Source: Parietaria judaica (Eukaryota > Streptophyta > Magnoliopsida > Rosales > Urticaceae). Taken from it: a stretch of 64,000 bases of DNA. How positions within the stretch are numbered: position 1 is the first letter of the stretch; each line of letters opens with the position of its first letter. The stretch covers positions 8,587,501-8,651,500 of the forward strand of contig OX940870.1 of assembly GCA_954871525.1 (NCBI GenBank), read 5' to 3'. Below the pieces are notes generated by a model. The model saw only the letters and a list, made by a program, of their open reading frames with translations. It did no database searches and had not been told where the DNA came from. Below, one piece after another: positions 1 through 10,224 of this stretch. The position numbers and the translations under genes are program-made.

Positions 1-794
1 TCGAGTTTGGTTCCAATTGGGAGAACCATTCCATCGCTGCCCCTATGAGGTTTTCAGCGAAGTATTGGCATCTTCCGGCATCCAGAGTGGACGTCGAGGT
101 TAGCCCGCCCCATTGCAATTCGGAATGCTCTGAGGTGTACCTTCGGGTCGGTGGTCCCATCGTACTTGGGTATGTATATCTGCCCGCCATGCCTTAGTCG
201 AACGTTTGTGATACCCGTTGAGAATGGAGTTATCGTTGATTCTTCGGCCAGGCGCTCAATTTCGGGGGCGGCAGACACTGCCCGGTGTACTCGTGAGTCC
301 ACCCTGGAGAGCCTTTCTTCCATTTTCTTCATAGTACGTTTGAGCTCTTCCAGCTCGGAAATTTCATGGGGTGTTGGCTCGTCTTGGGTGCGACAGGAAC
401 CTGGGTCCGCTTGATTGCTACCCGAAGGCCGGGAGTAATTGCTCGGCCCTGGAGGGGTGGAGTAGTTCGGGCTCTCTGCCCGGGAAGGGCTCGAGAACTG
501 AACTCCGATTGGCCGATTGCGGGATTTTTGATAAGGAGTGTTCTGCCCGGAGTCGGGTTGGTTGGTTCCGAACATTGGAGCTCGGAAGCGGGGGGTGCCG
601 TGATTAGGCGGCGGGGGGAGCGTGTTCTCTGATGGATCCACTGGTGGGGGTGGCGTGTTCAGACGCGGATCCCTTGGGAGAGGCTCTTGATTGGTTCTCT
701 GATCTCGGGGATTGTTGGCAACATGGAAGTCAAAGTGGACCGCATTTACCCTCTCTTGATTCCCTTGCCTAGAGTTTTGCCCGACCTCGTTCAT
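1..794 (-). pseudogene. Gag N-terminal part of Ty3/gypsy element A (runs off window)
   Basis: The reading frame starts at 794 on the minus strand. It has a proline-rich, low-complexity N-terminal half, a short charged helical stretch, and then the motif YDGTTDPKVHLRAF near residue 215. That motif is shared with the Gag of element B at 6250 and is typical of Tat-type gypsy Gag. The frame breaks at about position 70: the DAGRCQYF-type continuation is still visible in another frame up to position 1, so at least one small indel is present. It lies directly downstream of a primer site and LTR. The rest of the element is outside the window, so overall integrity cannot be judged. Confidence 0.85.
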
Positions 795-815
795 AGAGTA
801 GCGAGATCAAAGATT

Positions 816-832
816 TCCCACAGACGGCGCCA
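816..832 (-). promoter_or_regulatory. Primer binding site of element A
   Basis: On the minus strand the sequence TGGCGCCGTCTGTGGGA starts three bases after the LTR end. The same string is found at the matching place in element B. TGGCGCCG... primer sites are typical of Tat-type gypsy elements. Only the first eight bases resemble a tRNA-Asp 3' end, so the primer tRNA is uncertain. Confidence 0.75.
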
Positions 833-835
833 AAC

Positions 836-1761
836 TATTGACGTGGTTTCGCACGCCAACGGTCAAGAATATTGCGAATGGGATTTCGATTTGAAGGTGC
901 TAAGATTTTTATGGATCCTGACCTCCGCGTCGTCAATTCTATCAACGGTGACTCACGAAATTAGAGAAAGAAGAAAACGAATAAAACGCCAGAGTTTTTT
1001 AGAGAGGTTCGTCCCAATGCGGTATCACAAACCAATTCCTGATCGATCGAAAATGAAAGAAAAACACTTTGAAGATATGAACTATCAAGACTCTTTTCTC
1101 TCAATTGTGGATGCTTGCGTGCGTGTAGAGGGGCTGCCTTCTTACTTTTATAGATGTCTGGCTTCTGCCCGTTGGAGGTGGTCGTTGGTAGTAGCTTCGA
1201 GTTCGGAGCTTGACTTGCTGCCGAGCTGACACGTGGGCCACGTCTTGCGAGATTGTCGTAGTAGTGGACCTTGACTGGTCGTCGTGGAGTTTGAATTCAT
1301 GTCGTGGCGGTTTTTCTGTTTGGTCTTCGGAGGTTTGAATTGAAGTGGCTGACCATGTCTGCTCGTGCTAGAACGTAGAGTTCTTTTCTGCTCAAAGAAT
1401 CTTGTACGTTTTCTGCTCGGATCCCTTTTGTGATAATAAGTTCGGGAGGAGCTTTGAGTGTTGGTTTTAACTAAGTGTTTGAAGTGAGATTTTGAGTTCT
1501 GTTCGGATTCTTCCTTTGGAGCTCTGTTCGAGCTTCTTTTGAGCTTATTCTACTTGGGCGAGTATTTTGCCTTCTGGGCTTTTAATTCTGCTTGGGCCCA
1601 AACACGATCAAGTGACCAGTGGGCTTTTGGGCTTCGCATTTCACAGGCTCAATTTCGTTTAAATATTTAATATATTCAAAACTTAGGTCAAACAATTTAA
1701 TCTTTAAATTTGATTAATTACCTCACAATTCCAATTTATGGAACGAATTTGCACATCAACA
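836..1761 (-). repeat. 5' LTR of gypsy element A
   Basis: This 926-bp segment lies between the primer site and the broken integrase of element B. On the minus strand it begins TGTTGATGTGCAAATTCG. Its end next to the primer site is the equivalent of GTCAACA with one change (TA for TG on the plus strand at 836-837). The LTR of element B aligns with it at both ends (CAAATTCGT near the start, GACGTGGTTTC near the end) but not well in the middle, so A and B are related families rather than recent copies. Confidence 0.75.
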
Positions 1762-1765
1762 TATA

Positions 1766-2336
1766 TCTCGGGAGTGGACGTGTTCAAAGATATTTTTCAA
1801 TTAATGCAGAAGTTTTGGAATCTCGTTGAAATGTATTGTGGTCCATTATAAGCTATTATCTCTTTTGGGAGGCCGAAACGACTGATGATGTTTTTCCATA
1901 GGAAATTCTCTACATCAACATCTTTGATGTTTGCATACGCTTCTGCCTCCACCCATTTGTAGAAGTAGTCGGTCACGACGAGTAGGAACCTCTTTCCGGC
2001 CGGAGCCAGGGGAAAAGGTCCTACTATGTCCATAGACCATTTCATGAACGGGTATGGGACTGAGACTGATGAGAGTTCTTCTGCTGGCCGGTGTATGGAC
2101 GGGGAGTGTCTTTGGCATTTATCGCATCTTCTGGCATACGCTTCGCTGTCCGCCAACATGGTGGCCCAGAAGAAGCCTTGCCTTTTTGCTTTGTTTGCCA
2201 AAAGATCTTCCTCCAGAGTGGTTGCCGCATTCTCCGTCATGGATTTTGTGGAGTACTATTTGAGCCTCGGTCTTCCCTAGGCACCTTAGGTAGGGTCCGG
2301 TATAGATGCGCTTGTACAATTTTTCCCCGATCATGC
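1766..2336 (-). pseudogene. Integrase of element B, frameshifted and truncated
   Basis: The zinc-binding start (HKIHDGECGNHSGG, then CDKCQRHS) and the core (MDIVGPFP with the first Asp, then a NGPQ motif) are plain, but they lie in two frames that cross near 2200. The second catalytic position before NGPQ reads Tyr instead of Asp (IAYNGPQ). A TGA stop follows shortly after the FQNFC motif. The similarity continues to the STP motif at about 1766 and then ends abruptly at the edge of the element A LTR. It cannot give an active enzyme. Confidence 0.85.
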
Positions 2337-2427
2337 AAAATCTAGCACTTTGGATTCTTAGTTTCCTGGCCTTTTGCTTATCTTAGGGTTTGGCTCCGGT
2401 TAGGATGTAGTTAATGATTGGGGTCCT

Positions 2428-4464
2428 CTAATCATTTTCTTCCATTTGGATATTGCAAACTTCGCGTGTTACGCTGGGTTCGTCTATTGTTTCGACCGGG
2501 ATTATCCTTTTGACTTTGGGATCCGAAGTTGAGGCTAAACCGGCCAATGCGTCTGCCGATGCGTTCTCGCTTCTTGTTATTTGGATTATATCAATGTGCT
2601 CAAATTGTTGAATCAAACCATTTACTACCGGGAGGTATTTTTCCATTCTGTCATCTCGGGTGGCATACTCGCCACTGATCTGACTAGTAACTAGTTTCGA
2701 GTCGGAATGGGCCCTTACTTTCCGGGCTCCTACGGCTTTTGCTAGTTTGAGGCCGGCGATGAGGGCCTCGTATTCGGTCTCGTTGTTTGTTGCATAGAAC
2801 TTCAACCGAAATGATTGTTCCAACACTTCTCCCGTATGGGATATCAAACGAATTCCGATCCCGGATCCACCTTGGTTTGAGGCACCGTCAACTTCGAGTT
2901 TCCATTCTCCATCTTCGTGGCCCTCTTTTGAACCGTCGGCTGGTAGTTCAATGAGAAAGTCAGCCAATACTTGCGATTTCGCACAGGTTTGGATCTTGTA
3001 TTCTATATCGAACTCGCTTAGTTCGACTGCCCATTTCGTGAGTATTCCCGATTGATTCAGGATGTGAAGGATGATCCTCAAAGGTTGGGTGGTCATTACC
3101 ATGATGGTATGAGATTGGAAGTAAGGCCGAAGCTTTCTCGCTGCGGTTATCATTGCCAGTGCGAGTTTTTTGATAGCCGGGTATCTAGTTTCAGCATCTT
3201 CCAAGGATTTGTTGATATAGAAGATCGGCTTTTGCTCTCCGCGGTCCTCTCTCAAAATTACTCCACTCACCGCCGATGGTGAGACAGCCAGGTTTAAGAA
3301 CAATGGCTCTCCCAAAATTGGTCTGGTGAGTATTGGTGGGGTGGAGAGGTACCTTTTCAGCTTTTGGAAAGCTTCTTCGCACTCTTCGGTCCATTCAAAC
3401 TTTTTGTTTCCGTTCAATAACTTGTAAAAGGGCAAACATTTGTCCGTAGCTCTTGATATGAACCGGTTAAGAGCGACGATTCTCCCAGTCAGCCTTTGTG
3501 TCTCCCGAACAGTCCTCGGGGAGGGCATGTTCTGGAGGGCATTTATCTGGTCAGGATTATCTTCTATTCCTCGCTGTGTGACCATATAACCTAGGAATTT
3601 TCCTGAAGTTACCCCGAAGGTGCATTTCGTTAGGTTGAGCTTCATTTGATACTTTCGTAGTATGGCGAAGCAGTCTTCTAGGTGGGACACCTGATCCGTT
3701 GCTTGGGAGGACTTTACCAGCATGTCGTCGATGTAGACTTCCATAGTTTTACCGAGTTGCTCGGCAAACATCTGGTTGACTAATCTCTAATATGTTGTCC
3801 CAGCGTTTTTCAATCCGAAAGGCATAACTTTATAGAAGTATATCCCTCTATCGATTATGAATGCCGTTTTTTCTTGGTCCTTGGGGTGCATTAGGATCTG
3901 GTTGTATCCCGAGAATGCGTCCATGAACGACAGTAATTCGTGCCCGCACGTTGCTTCAACTAATCGGTCGATGTGGGGCATCGGGAAACTGTTTTTGGGA
4001 CAAGCTTTGTTTAAGTCGGTAAAGTCAACGCAGACTCTAGCCTTCCCGTTTTTCTTCTTCATGACGACTGTATTCGCTAACCAGTCCGGGTATTTGACTT
4101 CCCTGATGGTCCCGGTTTGCAACAGCTTTGTGACTTCTTCGTTCACAGCTTGGGCCCTATCTGGGCCTAGCTTTCGCCTTCTTTGCTTCACCGGCTTATA
4201 GCTGGGGTCTACGTTTAGGCGGTGGGTTGTAACGCTTGGGTATATCCCGGGCATGTCCTCATGAGACCAAGCGAAACAGTCACGGTTTCTGGTGAGGAAT
4301 TTGAGGAGATCTTTTCTGACATTATTGTCTAGCCCTTTTCCGATTCCTACCCGGAGGTCCGGGTTGTCGGGATCGATTTGGACCTGGACAGTCATTTCCA
4401 GGTTAGGTCCATCCGTATTGGTGGTCCTTTCCTGGCCGTCCTTCTCTTTTTCTTCTACCGCCAT
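2428..4464 (-). pseudogene. Reverse transcriptase, RNase H and archaeal-type RNase H of element B
   Basis: The minus-strand frame from 4464 covers the RT fingers and palm (KKKNGKARVCVDFTDLNKACPK, FGLKNAG). A TAG stop falls at about 3784, and the same frame continues at once with the active-site motif EVYIDDMLVKSS. The gypsy RNase H and its connection follow (about 3250-3050), then a second, archaeal-type RNase H starting WKLEVDGASNQGGSG with NETEYEAL and DALAGLAS motifs (about 2910-2500). A TAG stop closes the frame at 2425-2427. The active-site residues are kept, but the in-frame stops break the polyprotein. Confidence 0.88.
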
Positions 4465-4644
4465 TAGCTACTATGCGGTATATTGTTCTTTTCCGGCCTT
4501 AGCGGCCTGGATGTTCCGGAATGCGCTCATGTAGCAGATTCTAGATTGTTTTTGGTTTCCCTTTATTTCAACGATTTTTCCCGCCCTATTCGGGAAGCGT
4601 ATTAGTTGATGGTAGGTTGATGGTACAGCCTTCATCATGTGCAG

Positions 4645-5496
4645 TCAGGGTTTTCCCGGTATCATGTTGTAAACCGACGGGCAGTCCAGCACTAGGAAGT
4701 TCTTGGTTTTCCCAACCCCTGCTGCTGCGATGGACAGCCGCACCGTGCCAATTGCATTGATGGTTCCTCCATCGAAGCCGGTCAGCGGGATGACCTCCAT
4801 GTTTATCTCCGTTTCCTCGACTCCCAGCTTCAGCAATGGCTCTAGGAAGATCACGTCGAATGAGCTCCCGTTATCGATTAGGATTCTATCCATCGTGTAC
4901 GAGGCAACTAGGAGTGTGATGACCAGCGCGTCGTCGTGCGGACCAATCAGTGTGGCTGCTTCACTATCCTTGAATGATATCTCGAAGTCCGGCTCTTGCC
5001 TCGGTACGACTACCGGTCCGGCCTTGAGCCTCCTTTGGTGGGCCTTGATTGAGTTTACTGAGTTTCCATGTAGCTGGGACCTTCCTACAATCGTGTAGAT
5101 TCTGCCAATGGGCTCGGGAATTTTGTTGAGCTGCTCTCCGAAATCTTCTACTTCTTCGTACGTCTGCTCGTCAGGTTCTTCGAGCATGTGTACTCGTCCT
5201 CTCTTGCTTGGCTGTATATTTTCGCGCGGTGTTCTTTGTTGTTCGCCTCTTTTCTGACCATTCTGAGGTTGGTCTTGAGGGAGGTTCTGCTCGGTTGATT
5301 GTCCATTCTTCATCTCGTTGCCGAAGTTAATTTCTCCCAATTCTCCGTTGATGTATTTTTCCGCTAGGCGGGCACGGAGTACCATACAATTTTTTGTATG
5401 GTGTCCGAACACCTTGTGGAAGTTGCACCATGCTTTTGGGTCATGCTTCGGGAAGATTTCATTGCTGTATGGCGGGAGGTCCTTGGAGCTGACCAA
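4645..5496 (-). pseudogene. Gag C-terminus and aspartic protease of element B
   Basis: The N-terminal part holds an unusual zinc knuckle (WCNFHKVFGHHTKNC, a Cys-His-His-Cys pattern common in Tat-type Gag). A protease with the active-site motif LIDNGSSFDVIF lies near residue 205. The frame ends after IPGKP, where a tryptophan usually follows, so the TGA is probably a point mutation. Similar sequence continues in frame toward two adjacent TAG stops just upstream of 4464. Confidence 0.82.
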
Positions 5497-5652
5497 TACT
5501 TCTCCCGGGGTTTCTTCCGCTTCGGTCTGTTATTCGAAGTCCGCGGTTTCCGAATTTACGTTGAAAACGTACGGATTTTGCGGGTTTGGTCCGTTATTTG
5601 CCCTCGGATTCTGGGTTTGGAATGGGTTCTTTTGGATTGGGGAGGAGCTCCT

Positions 5653-7056
5653 CTATCCCCTGAAGGTGTTGCTGTGATTTCCGGCTCTGGGCTGCGGTTG
5701 TTGTCCGGGTGGTCCAGGATTTCGTTGATGGACGGGTTGAGGTCCATGTCTCCTTCGCATGGCTTCGAGCTCCTCGTCGTGTCTGATCCAGTTGGACGAT
5801 CTATGGATCACGTCTTCGATGGAGTCGTAATGATTTACGACGATGTCCGTTTTGAACTTTGAGTTGTACCATAATCCGCCCGTAAGAGCGGCTATGGCGG
5901 TTTCGTCACTGATCCCGTTTATTTTGACCATGGTCTTCTTGAACCGGGTCATGAAAGCTCTAAGGGGCTCTCCTCTCTCTTGCTGTAAGGCATAGAGGTT
6001 TGCCACCGTGATCTCAGTTTCCATAAACATGGAAAAGTGCTTGAGAAACAGGGTCGTCAGCTGTCTGAAGTAATCTATGAACCGTGGTTCCAGTTTTGAG
6101 AAGCACTCCATCGCTGAGCCGACCAGGTTCTCTGAGAAATACTGGCAGCGCCCAGCATCTAATTCGTGCGCTTCTAGATGGGCTCGCCTCATCGTGATCA
6201 TGAAGGATCTCAAGTGTACTTTGGGATCGGTCGTCCCGTCGTACTTCGGCACATATACGCGTCCGCCTTCCCTGAGTATAACGTTAGTTATGACGGGCTT
6301 AAAGGGTATCCTTTCTGCCTCCTATACTAAGCGTTCTATCTCGGGGGCAGCGGTAGTGGCGCTGTGTACGCGAGAGCGCACGTGAATGAGTTTCTCATTC
6401 ATTTCGGCCATTGAGCGTTTAAGCTCCACCAGTTCCGTGCGTTGGGGAGCTGGTTCGGGACGCACAGCTTGGAGGGGTTCCTGTCCGTACACCGGGATGG
6501 GATACCTCGGGTATATGACCGACTGGCCGTTAAGGGCCTGGCTAATGTCGCGACTTTGCTCGTACCCCGATGGGCGGTTCTGGGGTCTAGAGCGTTGGCG
6601 ACTGCTCGAAGCAAAATTTCCCGCACTAGACTGGTAGAGACCCGGCAAGGGGGTGAAGAGGGGCGTTCCTGTTTCAGGAGGTGGTGGAGGTGTCGAGGGT
6701 GTAGGGCCGCTGGGTAGTCGGGGTTGGTTTTGCCTCGACGCTTGCGGATTGTCCAGGTCGGCAAAGTCAAAATGGACAGCGTTGAGGCCTACCCGGCCTT
6801 GATGCCCAGAGCTCTGTCCCGGGTCTGCCCAGTTACTAGTCTGGCGATACTCATTTTGGGCTCGATTTGCTTCAAGAGACTCGAGTCGCCGGTGCAACTC
6901 TCGGTTCTCAGCGGTACTAGCCTCTAGTTGAGATTGCAGGTTGTTCGATTCCGTGTTTCGGTCTGGGTTGTTCACCTCAGACTCGTTCATGATTGCGATT
7001 TCGTCATTGGTCATGTTTGCAGAGTGCTTTGAGCTTGTAGAAGTTGGCGAGATCAA
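5653..7056 (-). pseudogene. Gag N-terminal and central region of element B
   Basis: Two in-phase blocks (7056-6322 and 6252-5653) are separated by an in-frame TAG at about 6319. The first is polar and proline-rich with a short coiled coil (about residues 40-65). The second carries the retrotransposon Gag fold, from YDGTTDPKVHLRSF through ECFSKLEPRFIDYF to ERGEPLRAFMTRFKK. Another in-frame stop ends the second block just before the zinc-knuckle region. The start is placed at the first ATG after the primer site. Confidence 0.82.
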
Positions 7057-7058
7057 TT

Positions 7059-7075
7059 TCCCACAGACGGCGCCA
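7059..7075 (-). promoter_or_regulatory. Primer binding site of element B
   Basis: TGGCGCCGTCTGTGGGA on the minus strand, three bases inside the LTR end at 7079. It is identical to the site in element A. Confidence 0.78.
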
Positions 7076-7078
7076 AAC

Positions 7079-7641
7079 TGTTGACGTGGTTTCCCACCTC
7101 AAACAGTCAAGTGAGCAAAAATGCCGGGTAGAAGCTTTCGGTGTATTCTCTCAAAGTTGTAAGTATGCGTGTGTGTTGATCTGAGCTTGAGCTTGGTATT
7201 TATAGGCTTCTATTCTTCCCGTTGGTCTTCCAGGAATCATGGGGTCTTCTCTCTGCGTTGACCGGGCTGAATGGACGATCTTGCTACACGTGTCCCGCGA
7301 CTTCGTTATCGTCGTCGTGTTTGAATTATGCCCGTTAAAGGCTTGACTCCGTGCTCCTGGTCTTCCGCTTGGATTTGAAGTGGGATGTCGGGTAGAGAAT
7401 ATGACAATTCTACCCTCGTCTTTCTGGATTGATGTCGAATGGATATTGGGCCTTTGGGCTCTCTGGACCAAGTGGCCTTGTATCCGTTGACTTTGGTCTG
7501 ATTGAGAACTTCTCTGGGCTTCTCAATTGGACTTTTGCGAATATCGATTTATCTCTTTAAAGCCTTTTGTCTTTGTGTGTAAATTTAATTAATTCACAAC
7601 ATTAGCACTTTATGAATAATGACGAATTTGTATCCCTGCCA
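7079..7641 (-). repeat. 5' LTR of gypsy element B
   Basis: This 563-bp segment runs from TG to CA on both strands. On the minus strand it starts TGGCAGGGATACAAATTCG and ends CACGTCAACA, directly before the primer site. Its length and middle part differ from the LTR of element A. The matching 3' LTR is not in the window, so the LTRs cannot be used for dating. Confidence 0.75.
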
Positions 7642-8256
7642 AAAAAAATCTTTTTAAGATTATTTTGTAAAAAAGGCTAAAAAATATAGGAAAACATTAT
7701 TATCAATTTTAAAAGAAAAGAAAATTTTATATCTTTAAATTTTATAAAAATGGTGACTACATAAGAGAGAGTGGGTACCCATTCAAACACGTTCAAAAGT
7801 CGTTGGTGAAATTGATTCATGTTATGTAAATTGAGTTGAAAAAATGAATAATAATATTATATATAAATATATCACGAGCTAATTTAATAATAATAAAAAA
7901 AATGGTAACACAATTACGCAACACGATAGGAGAAATTTTATTTATTGAAATTAATCAGAAGAGAGAGAGAGAGAGCAAGTGTGTGACACGCTCCATGTTG
8001 TGAGTCCAAATCCCAAAAACAGTAAAAAATAAAATAAAATAGTGACACGTCATCTTAGCGAAAGAGAGTTATGAAACCGAAAATAGGCATAGAGAAGAGT
8101 GCCGTAATTGGATGATCTACTCAACCCATCGCACTTAATTCCTCACCAACACAACACTGCTCTCTGCAACTCTCCTCCATATAAGGCGGTGATCTGATCG
8201 CTCATCTCGCGATTCTTCTCTTGATCGCTGCTGCGAGCTTTCTTTCGAGGGAGAGA
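7642..8256 (+). other. AT-rich upstream region and 5' UTR of SCP2
   Basis: There is no coding potential. It contains a short (AG)n tract near 7960. A TATA-like stretch (CCATATAAGG) lies near 8175, roughly 80 bases before the SCP2 start, and is followed by a CT-rich leader. Confidence 0.5.
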
Positions 8257-8851
8257 ATGGCGGCGATGAAGGCGGGTGATCTGCTCAACTTGATGAAGGC
8301 TCACTTCGACACCGACGAGGGCAAGCAGCTCTGCAAGAAGATCGGCCTCCTCTACCAGATCAACATCGCTCCCAAGGTCTGGTTTGTGCACAGAGAGGAG
8401 AGCTTTCTCTTTTCAAGGGTCGCTGACTGTTCTAGGGTTTGGTGCTTTTGTAGAAAATTGGAATCGACGAGACCAGCTACGTTATCGATCTCAAGAAAGG
8501 CCAAGTCACCGAAGGTTAGTCCTTTTGATTCGTTGATTGCGACCTGTTTCGGAAGTTTGAAGCCATGTTGGAATCTCCAGGGAAACTGGAAGGAGCGAAG
8601 CCTGACGCCACTTTCTCCTTCAGGGACGAAGATTTCGTCAAAATCGCCATGGGGAAGATGAATCCCCAGATTGCTTTCATGAAGTTAGTCATCAACTTAT
8701 GTTTACGTGTGTATCTATCTCTGGTTTTTATATACATATATTTCTCTTTTTGTGTGGATTCAGGGGTGTCTTGAAGGTGAAGGGAAGCCTGAGCGCGGCG
8801 CAGAAATTCACGCCCGACATTTTCCCGAAGATCCCGACGGCGAAGCTGTGA
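8257..8851 (+). CDS. SCP2: Sterol carrier protein 2 (SCP2), peroxisomal
   Basis: Four exons: 8257-8376, 8454-8514, 8581-8683, 8764-8851, all with GT-AG introns and matching phases. They give 123 residues, the same length as I recall for Arabidopsis SCP2. Recognisable family segments are KIGLLYQINIAPK, SYVIDLKKGQV, DATFSFRDEDFVKIAMGKMNPQ and GSLSAAQKFTPDIFPK. SCP2 is a small soluble protein with a hydrophobic tunnel that binds fatty acyl and sterol lipids and moves them between membranes. In plants it is peroxisomal. The last three residues are AKL, a functional type-1 peroxisome targeting signal variant, where Arabidopsis has SKL. The gene looks intact and close to its family; only the targeting tripeptide differs. 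Confidence 0.95.
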
Positions 8852-10224
8852 GCAAGAGATCCTAATCCATCTGTTAGCTTTTCTTAAGAAAATTGAGAGT
8901 TGCTCTTATTACTAGAAAATTATTGGTTCATGGATCAGAACATTCCATTCCAGTCTCTTAAATACCAATTATTATGCTTCTAATCGTTATTTCTATTCCT
9001 CTTCTTCATGTTTGAGCACCATCTAATATGTACTACTCGTTACAATTTACATATAGTCTCTGTTTTTGATGTGTTTCATGAGCTTTATTGCAATTGTATC
9101 ATTGTTAGTGAAACATTAATGTATAATTTCTGATATTAAATCTAGATAGTTATGATCTTCTTGAAAGAGAAGCAAAATTAGATGAACTAAAAGGGTAAAG
9201 AGTGTAATTGAGGCAGTAAATGTCATTAATGAAGTTGTTGGGGAGTTGGAATCCGTACTTTTAGTGGTCGTTTGGCATTTAATAATTCTTCGACTGTTTT
9301 ACCGTTTTGTGGACGTGGGTCCCACTTCTGACATCTTTCCCTCGGCTTAAAAGCGACTGGTCGTATCGTACGTCAGTTTTAGTGCCATTATTGTGTCGTT
9401 TATTATAGTGGTGTCGTTTTTATCTACGTCGTTCTGGTGCCGTCCTTATGTCGTTTTTTTGTCAGTGGGAAACAATAGAGCAGCAATTTACTCAAAAGCA
9501 TTATATGGTGTCGTTTTTAAGCTCCCTCCAATCCCATTACCATATATATATTTCTAAAAGTATTGAAGGTTTTTTTTTTTTTTTAATTAATTTTTAATCG
9601 GTAGACCAAAGTTGTGTCGCTCCATTATTGATATAACATGCATACATTCGTTCTCTGTTATTATGGAGTTGGTTCGTAGATCGTGGAAGGATAATTTGCA
9701 TTTCAAGGAGGCATTATATATATAGGGTGGGCATGTGGAAAACCAACAAATTCAGCTTTTATTTCATGTATCAAAATTACATGTTTACGCTTAGAGTATC
9801 TAAAATTAGGTCAATTGAAGCAACTTCGACAAGTTAATGACAGAAATTAAAGGAATTCCCTGTTTAAAGCAATTAATATTGTATACTTAAAAAGACAACA
9901 CCCAAATTGATGTAAATTTAGATAATTGTGCTCCAACATCTCATAATTGATTTAATATAAGGCCGTTGATTTATGGTTATAAAATCAGAATTATGTTGTC
10001 ATAAATAAAAGACTAAAGATCAGTTAGAGAGAGGCTCTTGAACACGCTGCCTTAAGAAAATTACAAGAAGAAAATAAAATTTCAGTTTCTGATCATAATT
10101 TTCTCCATGAAATTCCAGTCACGAACTTTCCACATCGTAGCAGTGGTGTCGAACATTAGGGTGACCAAATTAGTCTATAAAATGGCCATAAAGGCTTGAT
10201 TGATTTCTGTTCTCAAGACCAAAA
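8852..10224. other. Intergenic region with TGTCGTTT motifs
   Basis: No gene was seen. It is mostly AT-rich. Between about 9280 and 9540 the words TGTCGTTT, TACGTCGTT and related forms recur several times, like the repeat at 15545-16420. A poly-T run lies near 9570. The last 200 bases are the promoter of the alpha-amylase copy. Confidence 0.5.
10176..10183 (+). promoter_or_regulatory. TATA box of the alpha-amylase copy
   Basis: TATAAAAT lies about 50 bases before the ATG at 10225, a normal distance for a plant gene with a short leader. It suggests the locus was once, or still is, transcribed. Confidence 0.55.

Larger units (their letters stand above)
1762..7641 (-). mobile_element. Ty3/gypsy Tat-type element B, truncated by element A
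   Basis: Read on the minus strand the order is LTR (7641-7079), primer site, Gag, protease, reverse transcriptase, RNase H, a second archaeal-type RNase H, then integrase. Two RNase H domains in a row are the mark of the Tat clade of plant Ty3/gypsy elements. The integrase stops at 1762, where the LTR of element A begins. The 3' part and 3' LTR are therefore either beyond the left edge, with A nested in B, or lost. At least seven in-frame stops, one frameshift and an altered catalytic residue show that it is dead. Confidence 0.88.
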
